From positions 1 through 5,238 of the forward strand of contig MEQN01000063.1 of assembly GCA_001770235.1 (NCBI GenBank): a DNA stretch of 5,238 bases, written 5' to 3'. Origin of the DNA: Betaproteobacteria bacterium RBG_16_58_11. GTDB lineage: Bacteria; Pseudomonadota; Gammaproteobacteria; Burkholderiales; Thiobacteraceae. Of this stretch, positions 1-5,238 are shown one piece after another. Within the stretch, counting starts at the first letter, position 1. Each line of letters begins with the position of its first letter. A model generated the notes under the pieces. The model had not been told where the DNA came from. It was given only the letters and a program-made list of their open reading frames with translations, and made no database searches. The position numbers were made by a program, and so were the translations under genes.

Positions 1-943
1 GTGCAATGCCGGACTCCTTCAACGCAAGCGCAAATCGCTCTTGATCAGCCATCATCAACGGGTGGAGACTCTCTAACAGTTCCTGACGTTCATGAGTTCG
101 CAGCAGATCGATTCCCGCTCCCGCAATCACAGGCAAGCCCTCTGGCAGTTTTACACCAAGCTGATGAAGAAAGTTGTTCAACGTTTCAGTTCCACTACGG
201 GTTGCTCGCCGGATCAGAGAAACGAAGAAACTGTCCAGTTCGAACCATTCGGATACACCAGCAGTTTGCCCCTGTAACACTCCCTGACCATGGGACACAG
301 CACGATCAGCCACGCATTGAAAGGATAGTGCGCCCGCAGGGCATGGAGCGTGGCTGGCGTTGCGCAGATCGGCTTTGCAGGTTGCACACAAACTGACTTG
401 CTGGTCTTCTGCCATAAGTCGGTGCGGTTCAACCGGTGCATTACAGGCCTGGCAGCGATCCAGCAGCGAGCACCCATGCTTTTCGCAGCCCGTATGCCAT
501 GCAAACCGCCACTGACGCCGATAATATGGTCTGGCATCTTCCGTCAAACAGGACGGACAGTATTGCAGACCGCCATGTCGCCTGGTGTTTCTTGCGCCCA
601 GGGTCAATATCCATGGCCACAGAGCCTTTGCGGGTGGATTGCCGCCAAAAATCTGGACGGCGACAGGATAGAGGGTTGCTGCTCTCAGGGTTTCCTTTGT
701 AATGCCGGACACCGCACAAAGCGGCTCTATCCGTTTATCAACAAGAAAACGGTCTGCATCCTGCGTCCAGATTCTCCATTTTGGCCAAACCTCCCCGGTC
801 AATACCATCGGGTCGCACCCTTGGTTGAGCGCGGCACGCACCAGCCAGGACGAAATAATCTCGTCTGGCAGCAACGGAACGGAAATCGCCCAGCGGGAGA
901 TTACGCTGCCACTTCCCTGATGCCACGCGTAGGCCGCAGCCAT
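1..943 (-). CDS. tniQ: TniQ/TnsD-family target-selection protein (3' end beyond window)
   Basis: TniQ/TnsD proteins choose the insertion site and hand it to the AAA+ regulator TnsC. I translated the minus strand from ATG 943 and found 314 uninterrupted codons to the window edge, with no stop; family members are usually about 400-500 residues. The N-terminal TniQ motif PDEIISSWLVRAAL sits at about residues 26-39. It is followed by a Trp-rich stretch (WPKWRIW, 53-59) and two Cys/His clusters of zinc-ribbon type: C129-x2-C132 with C153-x2-H156, then C164-x2-C167 with C186-x2-C189. ATG 943 is the only plausible start: an in-frame TAA lies six bases upstream of it (949-947), and GAGAG is spaced six bases before the ATG. 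The gene overlaps the end of tnsC by 43 bases, implying translational coupling. The C-terminal, probably DNA-reading part is not visible, so I cannot tell whether this is the comM-specific selector (TnsD role) or an alternative-pathway TniQ. Confidence 0.92.
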   Translation of the reverse strand, partial: MAAAYAWHQGSGSVISRWAISVPLLPDEIISSWLVRAALNQGCDPMVLTGEVWPKWRIWTQDADRFLVDKRIEPLCAVSGITKETLRAATLYPVAVQIFGGNPPAKALWPWILTLGARNTRRHGGLQYCPSCLTEDARPYYRRQWRFAWHTGCEKHGCSLLDRCQACNAPVEPHRLMAEDQQVSLCATCKADLRNASHAPCPAGALSFQCVADRAVSHGQGVLQGQTAGVSEWFELDSFFVSLIRRATRSGTETLNNFLHQLGVKLPEGLPVIAGAGIDLLRTHERQELLESLHPLMMADQERFALALKESGIA

Positions 944-1797
944 GCTTTACTCTCAATGATAGGTTTGTCGATTTGTTCTTTGCCGCTTTTGATTGCTTCC
1001 GTGGCGCACTCGACTAGCAGGCGATGAAGATTGCCTGTGTTTCCTTCTGAGATTGTGTGTAACAAACTAGCCATCTCAGACGTTTTCAGCTTCGATGGTT
1101 TCTTGAGTGGCAGCACTTGCTCAAACCCGAGCAGCAATTGCTGAAAGTCTTTGTTTAGATCCCACAGTGGCAGTGTCATCACGTCGAACCGGCTGGCATG
1201 CTGAGGATCAGTATGCAACACACGTACAGCTTCTCGCGTTCCTACGCCGATAATGGGAATGGCAAGCTCGTTGCACAACAGCTTGATGGCATTCATCACC
1301 TCCCGTTGTTTGATGGGCGAGCCAGTCAACAATGAATGGAACTCGTCGATGATCAAGACTCTGGTATGGCATTTGCGAAAAAGATGAATGACCTGATACC
1401 TGAGTTTTGAGGCCGGATCACTCGCTCGGTAGGGCGTAAAGAATCGCTCCAGAATTGAGATGTATAACCCTTTCTCGTCCGCGCTAGGTGGTGCTTCTGC
1501 CAAGATGATGGGTTTCACTGACTCGGCATTTTCATCGACGTACGCCGTTCCATGCTGGTCGTAAAAGTGACGGATGACGGTTGTTTTACCATTATTGGAA
1601 TCACCGACGATCAACAGATTCGGCATGCGTGGCCGAACAGGCTTATGCATCAATCCTTGCAGGGTATCCAGGATTTGCTGTGCAGTTTTGTATCCAATCC
1701 AGCGCGGCTGATCCATAAACTCAATCCGTTCCTTGTCTGACATTCCCATGATGTGCCGAAAGCTCGGGTGAATATGTTCATAGCTATTTGCGCTCAT
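901..1797 (-). CDS. tnsC: TnsC/TniB AAA+ ATPase, transposition regulator
   Basis: TnsC is the ATP-dependent switch that polymerises on target DNA, receives the target signal from TniQ/TnsD and activates the TnsA-TnsB transposase. The 298-residue product shows Walker A GDSNNGKT (65-72), Walker B VLIIDE (147-152), a sensor-1 region in PIIGVGT (181-187) and a likely arginine finger in ASRF (201-204). Its length matches TniB (about 300 residues) and not Tn7 TnsC (about 555), so the long N- and C-terminal extensions of the Tn7 protein are absent. The ATG overlaps the tnsB stop as ATGA (1797-1794). A good Shine-Dalgarno GGAG (minus strand, 1808-1805) lies seven bases before it, which supports this start over the later Met17 and Met19. 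The stop lies inside tniQ. No break or missing ATPase motif is apparent. Confidence 0.96.
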   Translation of the reverse strand: MSANSYEHIHPSFRHIMGMSDKERIEFMDQPRWIGYKTAQQILDTLQGLMHKPVRPRMPNLLIVGDSNNGKTTVIRHFYDQHGTAYVDENAESVKPIILAEAPPSADEKGLYISILERFFTPYRASDPASKLRYQVIHLFRKCHTRVLIIDEFHSLLTGSPIKQREVMNAIKLLCNELAIPIIGVGTREAVRVLHTDPQHASRFDVMTLPLWDLNKDFQQLLLGFEQVLPLKKPSKLKTSEMASLLHTISEGNTGNLHRLLVECATEAIKSGKEQIDKPIIESKAWLRPTRGIREVAA

Positions 1798-3719
1798 CCA
1801 ATATCTCCAAATGGTTCAATATCATCATCGGTCAACCCGGCAAAGCGCGTCTGTGGCATGGTTAGTGACAGAACAGGCGGCGGCAGGGGTGCAGCGGGGG
1901 AAATCTTTTTCTCGTGTTCCTTGCGCCGCTGGCTTGAGCGGCGAGCTTTTTTGGACTTTTCCTTGGACTTATCAACCTGACTGCGCAGTTCGGTGATGGC
2001 ATGAAGTATCTGGTGCTCGTTGACGCTCTTCTTGCCTTCGCGCTTGATGGCTTCACGCGCCTGCTGGTATTCCCAGATGCTCATTGAGGGCAGTGCCTGG
2101 TCTGCAAATGGGACTTTGAAATACTGTTTGAGGTCGGGGTCGAAGAACCACACAGCGCTGATGTCTCGCGGATCACGCCGAAAAATGAATTCCCGCTTTT
2201 TGCCCTTGGTTTCCGGATCCTCTGCGTTAATCCACTGACGGAGTACATCAGCGTAATAGGTCATGCCGTCGATGGTGACCCCAAAGGTTTGCACAGTGCG
2301 GCGGAAGGAAGGGAGAAAATCCAAAAGAACGGTCAGACGATCCGCAGGCCGTGCGGGGAGACCTACACCCTGAACTTCAGTGTTCCCAAAAATACCAATC
2401 TCCCACTTACGCAGCGGCGTCATTCCGATACCACTATGCATGCTCTTGTGATAAACCTTGCAGATCAGTGTCACCAGCCATGTCTCAAACTCAGACTTGG
2501 TCATCACAGCTTCCTTTTCGGAGTTGTAGCCTTCCTTGTCCTTGATGGATGAAAACGTGGTGCCTGGCAGATCGTGTATTTCACGAAGCAGTGTTCCAAG
2601 CAGGCGCTCGATATGTCCACCGTAACGCGGCTGCTTAACTGGGCGATATTCAAGGTTGATGCCATACATCAGGCTTGATTGCTGGAAATTGTTGGAGCGG
2701 AAATCTGCGCCATTGTCTACATGGATGGTGTTGGGAAATCCCCACACCGGCCATTCAGCATCGACTTTATGCAGTAACAGCCATTCATCTTTTGGAAGCA
2801 CAGAATGTGCAACACACATCGCAACTGATGTTTCGGAGGGCGGGTCAAAGGATAAGTAGTAGCCCGTTACCACGCGACTGTTAATGTCCATTGACAGCGT
2901 GATCCATGGACGCCCGATGGGTTTCCGATGGAGATCATCCACGAGAATGATGTCGGCTGGCGTATGGTCGATCTGAACAACTGCCAGTGGAAAATCGGCG
3001 TTAGGGAAGCTGCCGGGCACTGGAAGGAATTTGTTCTTGGCCTTTTCCTTAAAGCCCCGACCGCGCAATCGCTGCTTTTCTGTCACCTTGCCGATCCGCG
3101 CCCGTATGGTGCTCGGATGCGGGGCCTTGATGCCACGCTGCTGGCAGCGGCGAAGCACTTCAGTCACAGTTTTCTGTGGAGTTGAGCGCTGATTGGTCAG
3201 ATAGAAATCCTTGATTACTTCATCGATCACTTGTTCTGCGAAAACAGGGATTCGGCTCTTGCCTTCTTTCCAGCCGCGTTTCTGAGGGATAAGCGCAGTG
3301 ATGACACCAATGGCATTATATTTTTGCAGCCATCTGTACAGCGTTACGACATCAACACCAACCTCTTTTGCACGAAGTTCGACATTTTTACGTTTCATCA
3401 TGCTAATGGAGAGTAGCGGCTTGATTGCAGAGTAACGTTGTTGAGCGATCTTCCAGTCTTTATCTGCTATCTCATCGATGTCTTCAGTTGCCTGCACGGA
3501 ATCACCAATAACTGGGCTGAGTTCGTTGATACGTAGCGGCGTGCTGCGACCGGTTTCCACTTCCGTGGCGATAATAGAATCGAAGTCCAGTACCTCTGTG
3601 ATGCGGTAAATGGAATCACCATGCTGAACAAGTCCACCAGCCTGAATATCTACGCGTTTGCGAACTGGCTCGAAGGCTTCTTTCATCAAATCCATTTCGT
3701 GCTCGGTTTTGTTATTCAT
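1794..3719 (-). CDS. tnsB: TnsB/TniA DDE (rve-fold) transposase
   Basis: TnsB binds the transposon ends, cleaves the 3' ends and joins them to the target. The 641-residue protein (Tn7 TnsB is about 702, TniA about 560) has a beta-rich N-terminal region (about 24-72). Helix-turn-helix DNA-binding segments follow at about 95-150 and 160-210. The RNase H-like catalytic core (about 240-385) has D251 in QIDHT, D335 in HVDNG and E371 in GGHIERL, giving a DD(35)E spacing. After it come a Mu-transposase C-terminal beta-barrel region (about 450-545), a lysine/arginine-rich linker (586-605), a proline-rich stretch (608-616) and a short acidic tail ending EPFGDIG. Such a tail is the part of TnsB that docks on TnsC in related systems; that role is inferred here. 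ATG 3719 overlaps the tnsA stop by eight bases, so translation is probably coupled. The catalytic triad is intact, so the enzyme looks functional. Confidence 0.97.
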   Translation of the reverse strand: MNNKTEHEMDLMKEAFEPVRKRVDIQAGGLVQHGDSIYRITEVLDFDSIIATEVETGRSTPLRINELSPVIGDSVQATEDIDEIADKDWKIAQQRYSAIKPLLSISMMKRKNVELRAKEVGVDVVTLYRWLQKYNAIGVITALIPQKRGWKEGKSRIPVFAEQVIDEVIKDFYLTNQRSTPQKTVTEVLRRCQQRGIKAPHPSTIRARIGKVTEKQRLRGRGFKEKAKNKFLPVPGSFPNADFPLAVVQIDHTPADIILVDDLHRKPIGRPWITLSMDINSRVVTGYYLSFDPPSETSVAMCVAHSVLPKDEWLLLHKVDAEWPVWGFPNTIHVDNGADFRSNNFQQSSLMYGINLEYRPVKQPRYGGHIERLLGTLLREIHDLPGTTFSSIKDKEGYNSEKEAVMTKSEFETWLVTLICKVYHKSMHSGIGMTPLRKWEIGIFGNTEVQGVGLPARPADRLTVLLDFLPSFRRTVQTFGVTIDGMTYYADVLRQWINAEDPETKGKKREFIFRRDPRDISAVWFFDPDLKQYFKVPFADQALPSMSIWEYQQAREAIKREGKKSVNEHQILHAITELRSQVDKSKEKSKKARRSSQRRKEHEKKISPAAPLPPPVLSLTMPQTRFAGLTDDDIEPFGDIG

Positions 3720-4407
3720 AGGTCGGCACCCATAGTTCAGTGAAGTCGTTCAGGGGAAGTGAAATATCGCAGTCGAGTTGGCGCGTTGCGAGTAGATGCC
3801 AGATGTGCGCAACACCCTCGGCCTTGCAGATGCCCATGAAGTGCTTGGCCAAGATGTAATAAAACGGAGTGCCGCCCATCTGCTGGATGCTTTCGATCAC
3901 GCACCGGGTTTCTTTAATTGGAAATTGCGAACGCTTGTAACGGTCGAGGAATCGGATATTCTCAAGAACCTGATCTCGGATGCGGGATTCATCGTGGATA
4001 TGAAACTCCCATCCCTGTTCCTTGGCATAGCGGTACGCAGCCTTCCATTTTGGCAGCCACTCGCGCCAGTGTTGCTTCCATTCTGCTCGGGGCTTTACTT
4101 CAACAAGAATGGGTTTGGGATATTCGCCGTAGATCATATTGTCTAAACGGTAGTACACCAAGAAATCTGGTGTGTAGGCGTACGTCCGTCCATTGCCGGC
4201 AACGAATGGAATCTGGATCGGCTGCGGGATCACTTCCAGGACTGTGAGGCAGAACTCTTTACGGATTATGAAATCCCGTTCCAGCGTGGACTCAAACGGT
4301 ATGGCAGTCTCGCCCCGAAAGGCGTAGATTCCTGAAACACTACGGCGAGTCACGCCAATACGCCGCATCTGGCGTGGAGATTGAACTTGATTGCATCTAT
4401 TTCGCAT
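3712..4407 (-). CDS. tnsA: TnsA endonuclease (restriction-enzyme-like 5'-strand cleavage)
   Basis: TnsA cuts the 5' ends of the element so that, together with TnsB, it is fully excised (cut-and-paste). The 231-residue protein (Tn7 TnsA is about 273) has the PD-(D/E)xK nuclease layout: E43 in the LERD motif, D81 in YTPDF, and E103 with K105 in LVEVK. The C-terminal part (about 165-231, containing LLATRQLDCDISLPLNDF) matches the winged-helix TnsA C-terminal domain that contacts TnsC in Tn7; function by homology. It is the first gene of the operon, starting 115 bases inside the transposon end. ATG 4407 leaves room for the whole nuclease domain. The ribosome-binding sequence before it (GTGGCG region) is weak. 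The N-terminal residues 1-30 are basic. No truncation or lost catalytic residue is seen. Confidence 0.95.
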   Translation of the reverse strand: MRNRCNQVQSPRQMRRIGVTRRSVSGIYAFRGETAIPFESTLERDFIIRKEFCLTVLEVIPQPIQIPFVAGNGRTYAYTPDFLVYYRLDNMIYGEYPKPILVEVKPRAEWKQHWREWLPKWKAAYRYAKEQGWEFHIHDESRIRDQVLENIRFLDRYKRSQFPIKETRCVIESIQQMGGTPFYYILAKHFMGICKAEGVAHIWHLLATRQLDCDISLPLNDFTELWVPTYE

Positions 4408-4410
4408 AAA

Positions 4411-4432
4411 TTACGCCACAGTTGCAGTAATT
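4411..4432 (-). repeat. Innermost putative TnsB-binding repeat
   Basis: The 13-base core AATTACTGCAACT (4432-4420) is identical to the core at 4509-4497, 77 bases away in the same orientation. It is followed by GTGGCGTAA, against GTGGCATAA in the outer copy. The four bases TACT that separate the core from GTGGC in the outer copy are missing here. The repeat overlaps the putative -10 box and lies just ahead of tnsA. Confidence 0.75.
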
Positions 4433-4435
4433 ATA
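4430..4435 (-). promoter_or_regulatory. Putative -10 box of the tnsABC-tniQ operon
   Basis: The minus strand reads TATAAT here, an exact sigma-70 -10 consensus 22 bases upstream of the tnsA ATG, which would give a very short leader of about 15 bases. No good -35 hexamer lies 16-19 bases upstream; the best nearby is TTGCGC with a 20-base spacer, so the promoter may be weak or need an activator. The box overlaps the innermost putative TnsB site, so transposase binding could block it. Confidence 0.45.
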
Positions 4436-4442
4436 GAATTTT

Positions 4443-4455
4443 AGTTGCATTAAAT
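4443..4455 (-). repeat. Degenerate middle TnsB-type repeat
   Basis: The minus strand reads ATTTAATGCAACT, sharing the TGCAACT heptamer and the AT-rich left half with the two better copies. It lies in the same orientation, 23 bases from the inner core and 54 bases from the outer core. No GTGGC follows it. Assignment as a third, weaker TnsB site is by similarity only. Confidence 0.5.
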
Positions 4456-4481
4456 GCGCAAAATTGTAACTTAACTCATTG

Positions 4482-4522
4482 ATTTATGCCACAGTAAGTT
4501 GCAGTAATTTCAAAAAGTCACA
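4482..4522 (-). repeat. Transposon terminal repeat with outermost putative TnsB site
   Basis: Read inward on the minus strand, this begins TGTGACTTTTTG and continues with the 13-base core AATTACTGCAACT (4509-4497), TACT, and then GTGGCATAAAT. The core and the GTGGC part recur at 4411-4432, which identifies them as repeated binding sites. The TGT start is the usual Tn7-family terminus. The exact outer base is inferred from that signature and from where comM homology resumes; the matching inverted copy at the other end is outside the window. Confidence 0.8.
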
Positions 4523-4527
4523 GCGGC
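4523..4527. repeat. Predicted 5-bp target-site duplication (one copy), GCGGC
   Basis: Tn7-family insertions duplicate five bases of target. The five bases directly outside the inferred terminus are GCGGC. They complete glycine codons of the conserved comM segment GGSNPRPGEI, as expected if the duplicated bases came from comM. The second copy would be at the other end of the element, out of view, so the duplication itself is unproven. Confidence 0.6.
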
Positions 4528-5181
4528 AGCAATCCGCGCCCCGGCGAAATCTCGATGGCGTTGCACGGCGTGCTGTTCCTCGACGAGCTGCCGGAATTCG
4601 AGCGCAAGGTGCTGGAAGTGTTGCGCGAGCCGCTGGAATCCGGGCGCATCACCATCTCGCGCGCCGCGCGCCGCGCCGATTTTCCCGCCCAGTTTCAGCT
4701 CATCGCCGCAATGAATCCGTGCCCGTGCGGCTATCTCGGCCATTACAACGGCAAATGCCGCTGCACGCCGGATCAGGTGTCGCGCTATCGCGGCAAAATT
4801 TCCGGCCCGTTCCTGGATCGCATCGACATCCAGATCGAAGTGCCCGCCGTGGCGCAGGACGACCTGCTCAATAAAAACGACGGCGAAACTAGCGCAGCGT
4901 TGCAGGCGCGCGTCGAGATTGCACGGCAACATCAGCTTGCGCGGCAGAAAAAAGCCAATGCGCAACTCTCGGTGACCGAAATCGACGTGTTATGCGCGCC
5001 GGATGCGCAGGGCGCCGCACTGCTGCAACAGGCGATCAGCCGCCTCAACCTCTCCGCGCGCGCCTACCACCGCGTGCTCAAGGTGGCGCGAACTATCGCC
5101 GATCTGGCCGGCAGTGAAAACATTCTGACTTCCCATATTGCCGAAGCCGTGCAGTACCGCAGGATGGATCGGCAGGGCTGA
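4523..5181 (+). pseudogene. comM: comM, 3' fragment (Mg-chelatase-like AAA+ helicase, split by the transposon)
   Basis: ComM (YifB) is a hexameric AAA+ helicase that drives branch migration when transforming DNA recombines into the chromosome. The frame resumes at the transposon junction with G-S-N-P-R-P-G-E-I (from 4525) and runs about 219 codons to TGA 5179-5181, against about 500 in full-length ComM. Present are Walker B VLFLDELPEF, the ISRAARRADFPAQFQLIAAMNPCPCG segment (shortened: ISRAAR, QLIAAMNPCPCG), a CRC cysteine pair, the arginine-finger region SGPFLDRID, and the Mg-chelatase C-terminal helical domain ending near EAVQYRRMD. The N-terminal Lon/S5-like domain and Walker A are missing. 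Upstream, the same frame meets a TAA (4495-4497) inside the transposon. ATG 4555 has no ribosome-binding site, so independent expression is unlikely. No frameshift or stop has accumulated, which suggests a recent or reversible insertion. Confidence 0.93.
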
Positions 5182-5238
5182 CTGTCTCTGCAAGACGTTG
5201 CATTGGGGTGCGATTCAAACTGAGGTGTGGCAACAGCA

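Larger units (their letters stand above)
1..4522. mobile_element. Tn7-like transposon, tnsA-proximal end, inserted in comM (partial)
   Basis: The stretch carries a complete tnsA-tnsB-tnsC set and the 5' part of a tniQ gene, all on the minus strand and reading away from a terminus at 4522. The terminus is placed there for three reasons: the minus strand read from 4522 starts TGTGAC, with TGT being typical of Tn7-family ends; repeated putative TnsB sites lie just inside it; and conserved comM coding sequence resumes immediately outside it. In Tn7 nomenclature the tnsA-side end is the right end. The other end, any cargo and the second half of comM are left of position 1. The presence of TnsA predicts cut-and-paste movement rather than cointegrate formation. 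No Cas gene or CRISPR repeat is visible, so there is no sign here of an RNA-guided (CAST) element. Confidence 0.93.

Noticed and set aside
1..396. Plus-strand frame of 131 codons starting with GTG at the window edge
   Set aside because: It is antisense to the well-supported TniQ zinc-ribbon and C-terminal region, with no family resemblance.
350..1027. Long plus-strand reading frame (225 codons) opposite tniQ and the end of tnsC
   Set aside because: It lies antisense in codon register to tniQ, shows no recognisable domain, and spans two real minus-strand genes; it is a shadow frame.
1..4522. CRISPR-associated transposon (CAST)
   Set aside because: The TnsA-B-C-TniQ order would fit, but there are no Cas genes or CRISPR repeats in view and the insertion is in comM, not a usual CAST site. 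The unseen left part could still change this.
4510..4965. Minus-strand frame of 151 codons opposite comM
   Set aside because: It is Ala/Arg-rich sequence typical of antisense GC-rich DNA, and it crosses the transposon-comM junction.
4555..5181. A separate short gene starting at ATG 4555
   Set aside because: The codons before this ATG are conserved ComM residues (GSNPRPGEIS) and no ribosome-binding site precedes it; it is the interrupted 3' part of comM.
5182..5238. Possible terminator or next gene after comM
   Set aside because: There is no stable GC-rich stem followed by a T run, and no start codon with a convincing ribosome-binding site in these 57 bases.

Overview
The window holds one end of a Tn7-like transposon inserted in the chromosomal gene comM. 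Four transposition genes lie on the minus strand and read inward from the element's end: tnsA (4407-3712), tnsB (3719-1794), tnsC (1797-901) and a tniQ/tnsD-family gene (943 to the left edge, 3' end cut off by the window). Each gene overlaps the next by 4 to 43 bases, so this is one tight operon with no cargo gene visible. Cargo and the far transposon end, if present, lie to the left of position 1.

The element appears to end at 4522. Read inward from there, the minus strand begins with the TGT expected of Tn7-family ends, followed by an AT-rich leader of 115 bases. The leader holds two good copies and one degenerate copy of a repeat with core AATTACTGCAACT, the likely TnsB binding sites. A consensus TATAAT -10 box overlaps the innermost copy, just ahead of tnsA, which suggests that TnsB represses its own operon.

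From 4523 to 5181 the plus strand encodes the last ~219 codons of comM (Mg-chelatase-like AAA+ helicase). Its reading frame resumes inside the glycine-rich loop that precedes the Walker B strand. The first five comM bases, GCGGC, are the predicted target-site duplication. From memory, this is essentially the comM position used by the AbaR/Tn6022 islands of Acinetobacter. The last 57 bases (5182-5238) hold no gene or terminator that I can support.

The host is probably a proteobacterium, and the comM protein (CPCG...CRC cysteine cluster, ISRAAR, RYRGKISGPFLDRID) reads most like a betaproteobacterium; this is inference from protein style only. Sampled lines are about 75% GC in comM, about 50% in tnsC and about 30% in the transposon end, consistent with an acquired element.

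Working model: TnsB (DDE transposase) binds the end repeats and cuts the 3' ends, and TnsA (restriction-like nuclease) cuts the 5' ends. TnsC (AAA+ regulator) links them to a target selected by the TniQ protein. The result here is a comM gene split in two, which should impair natural transformation in the host.
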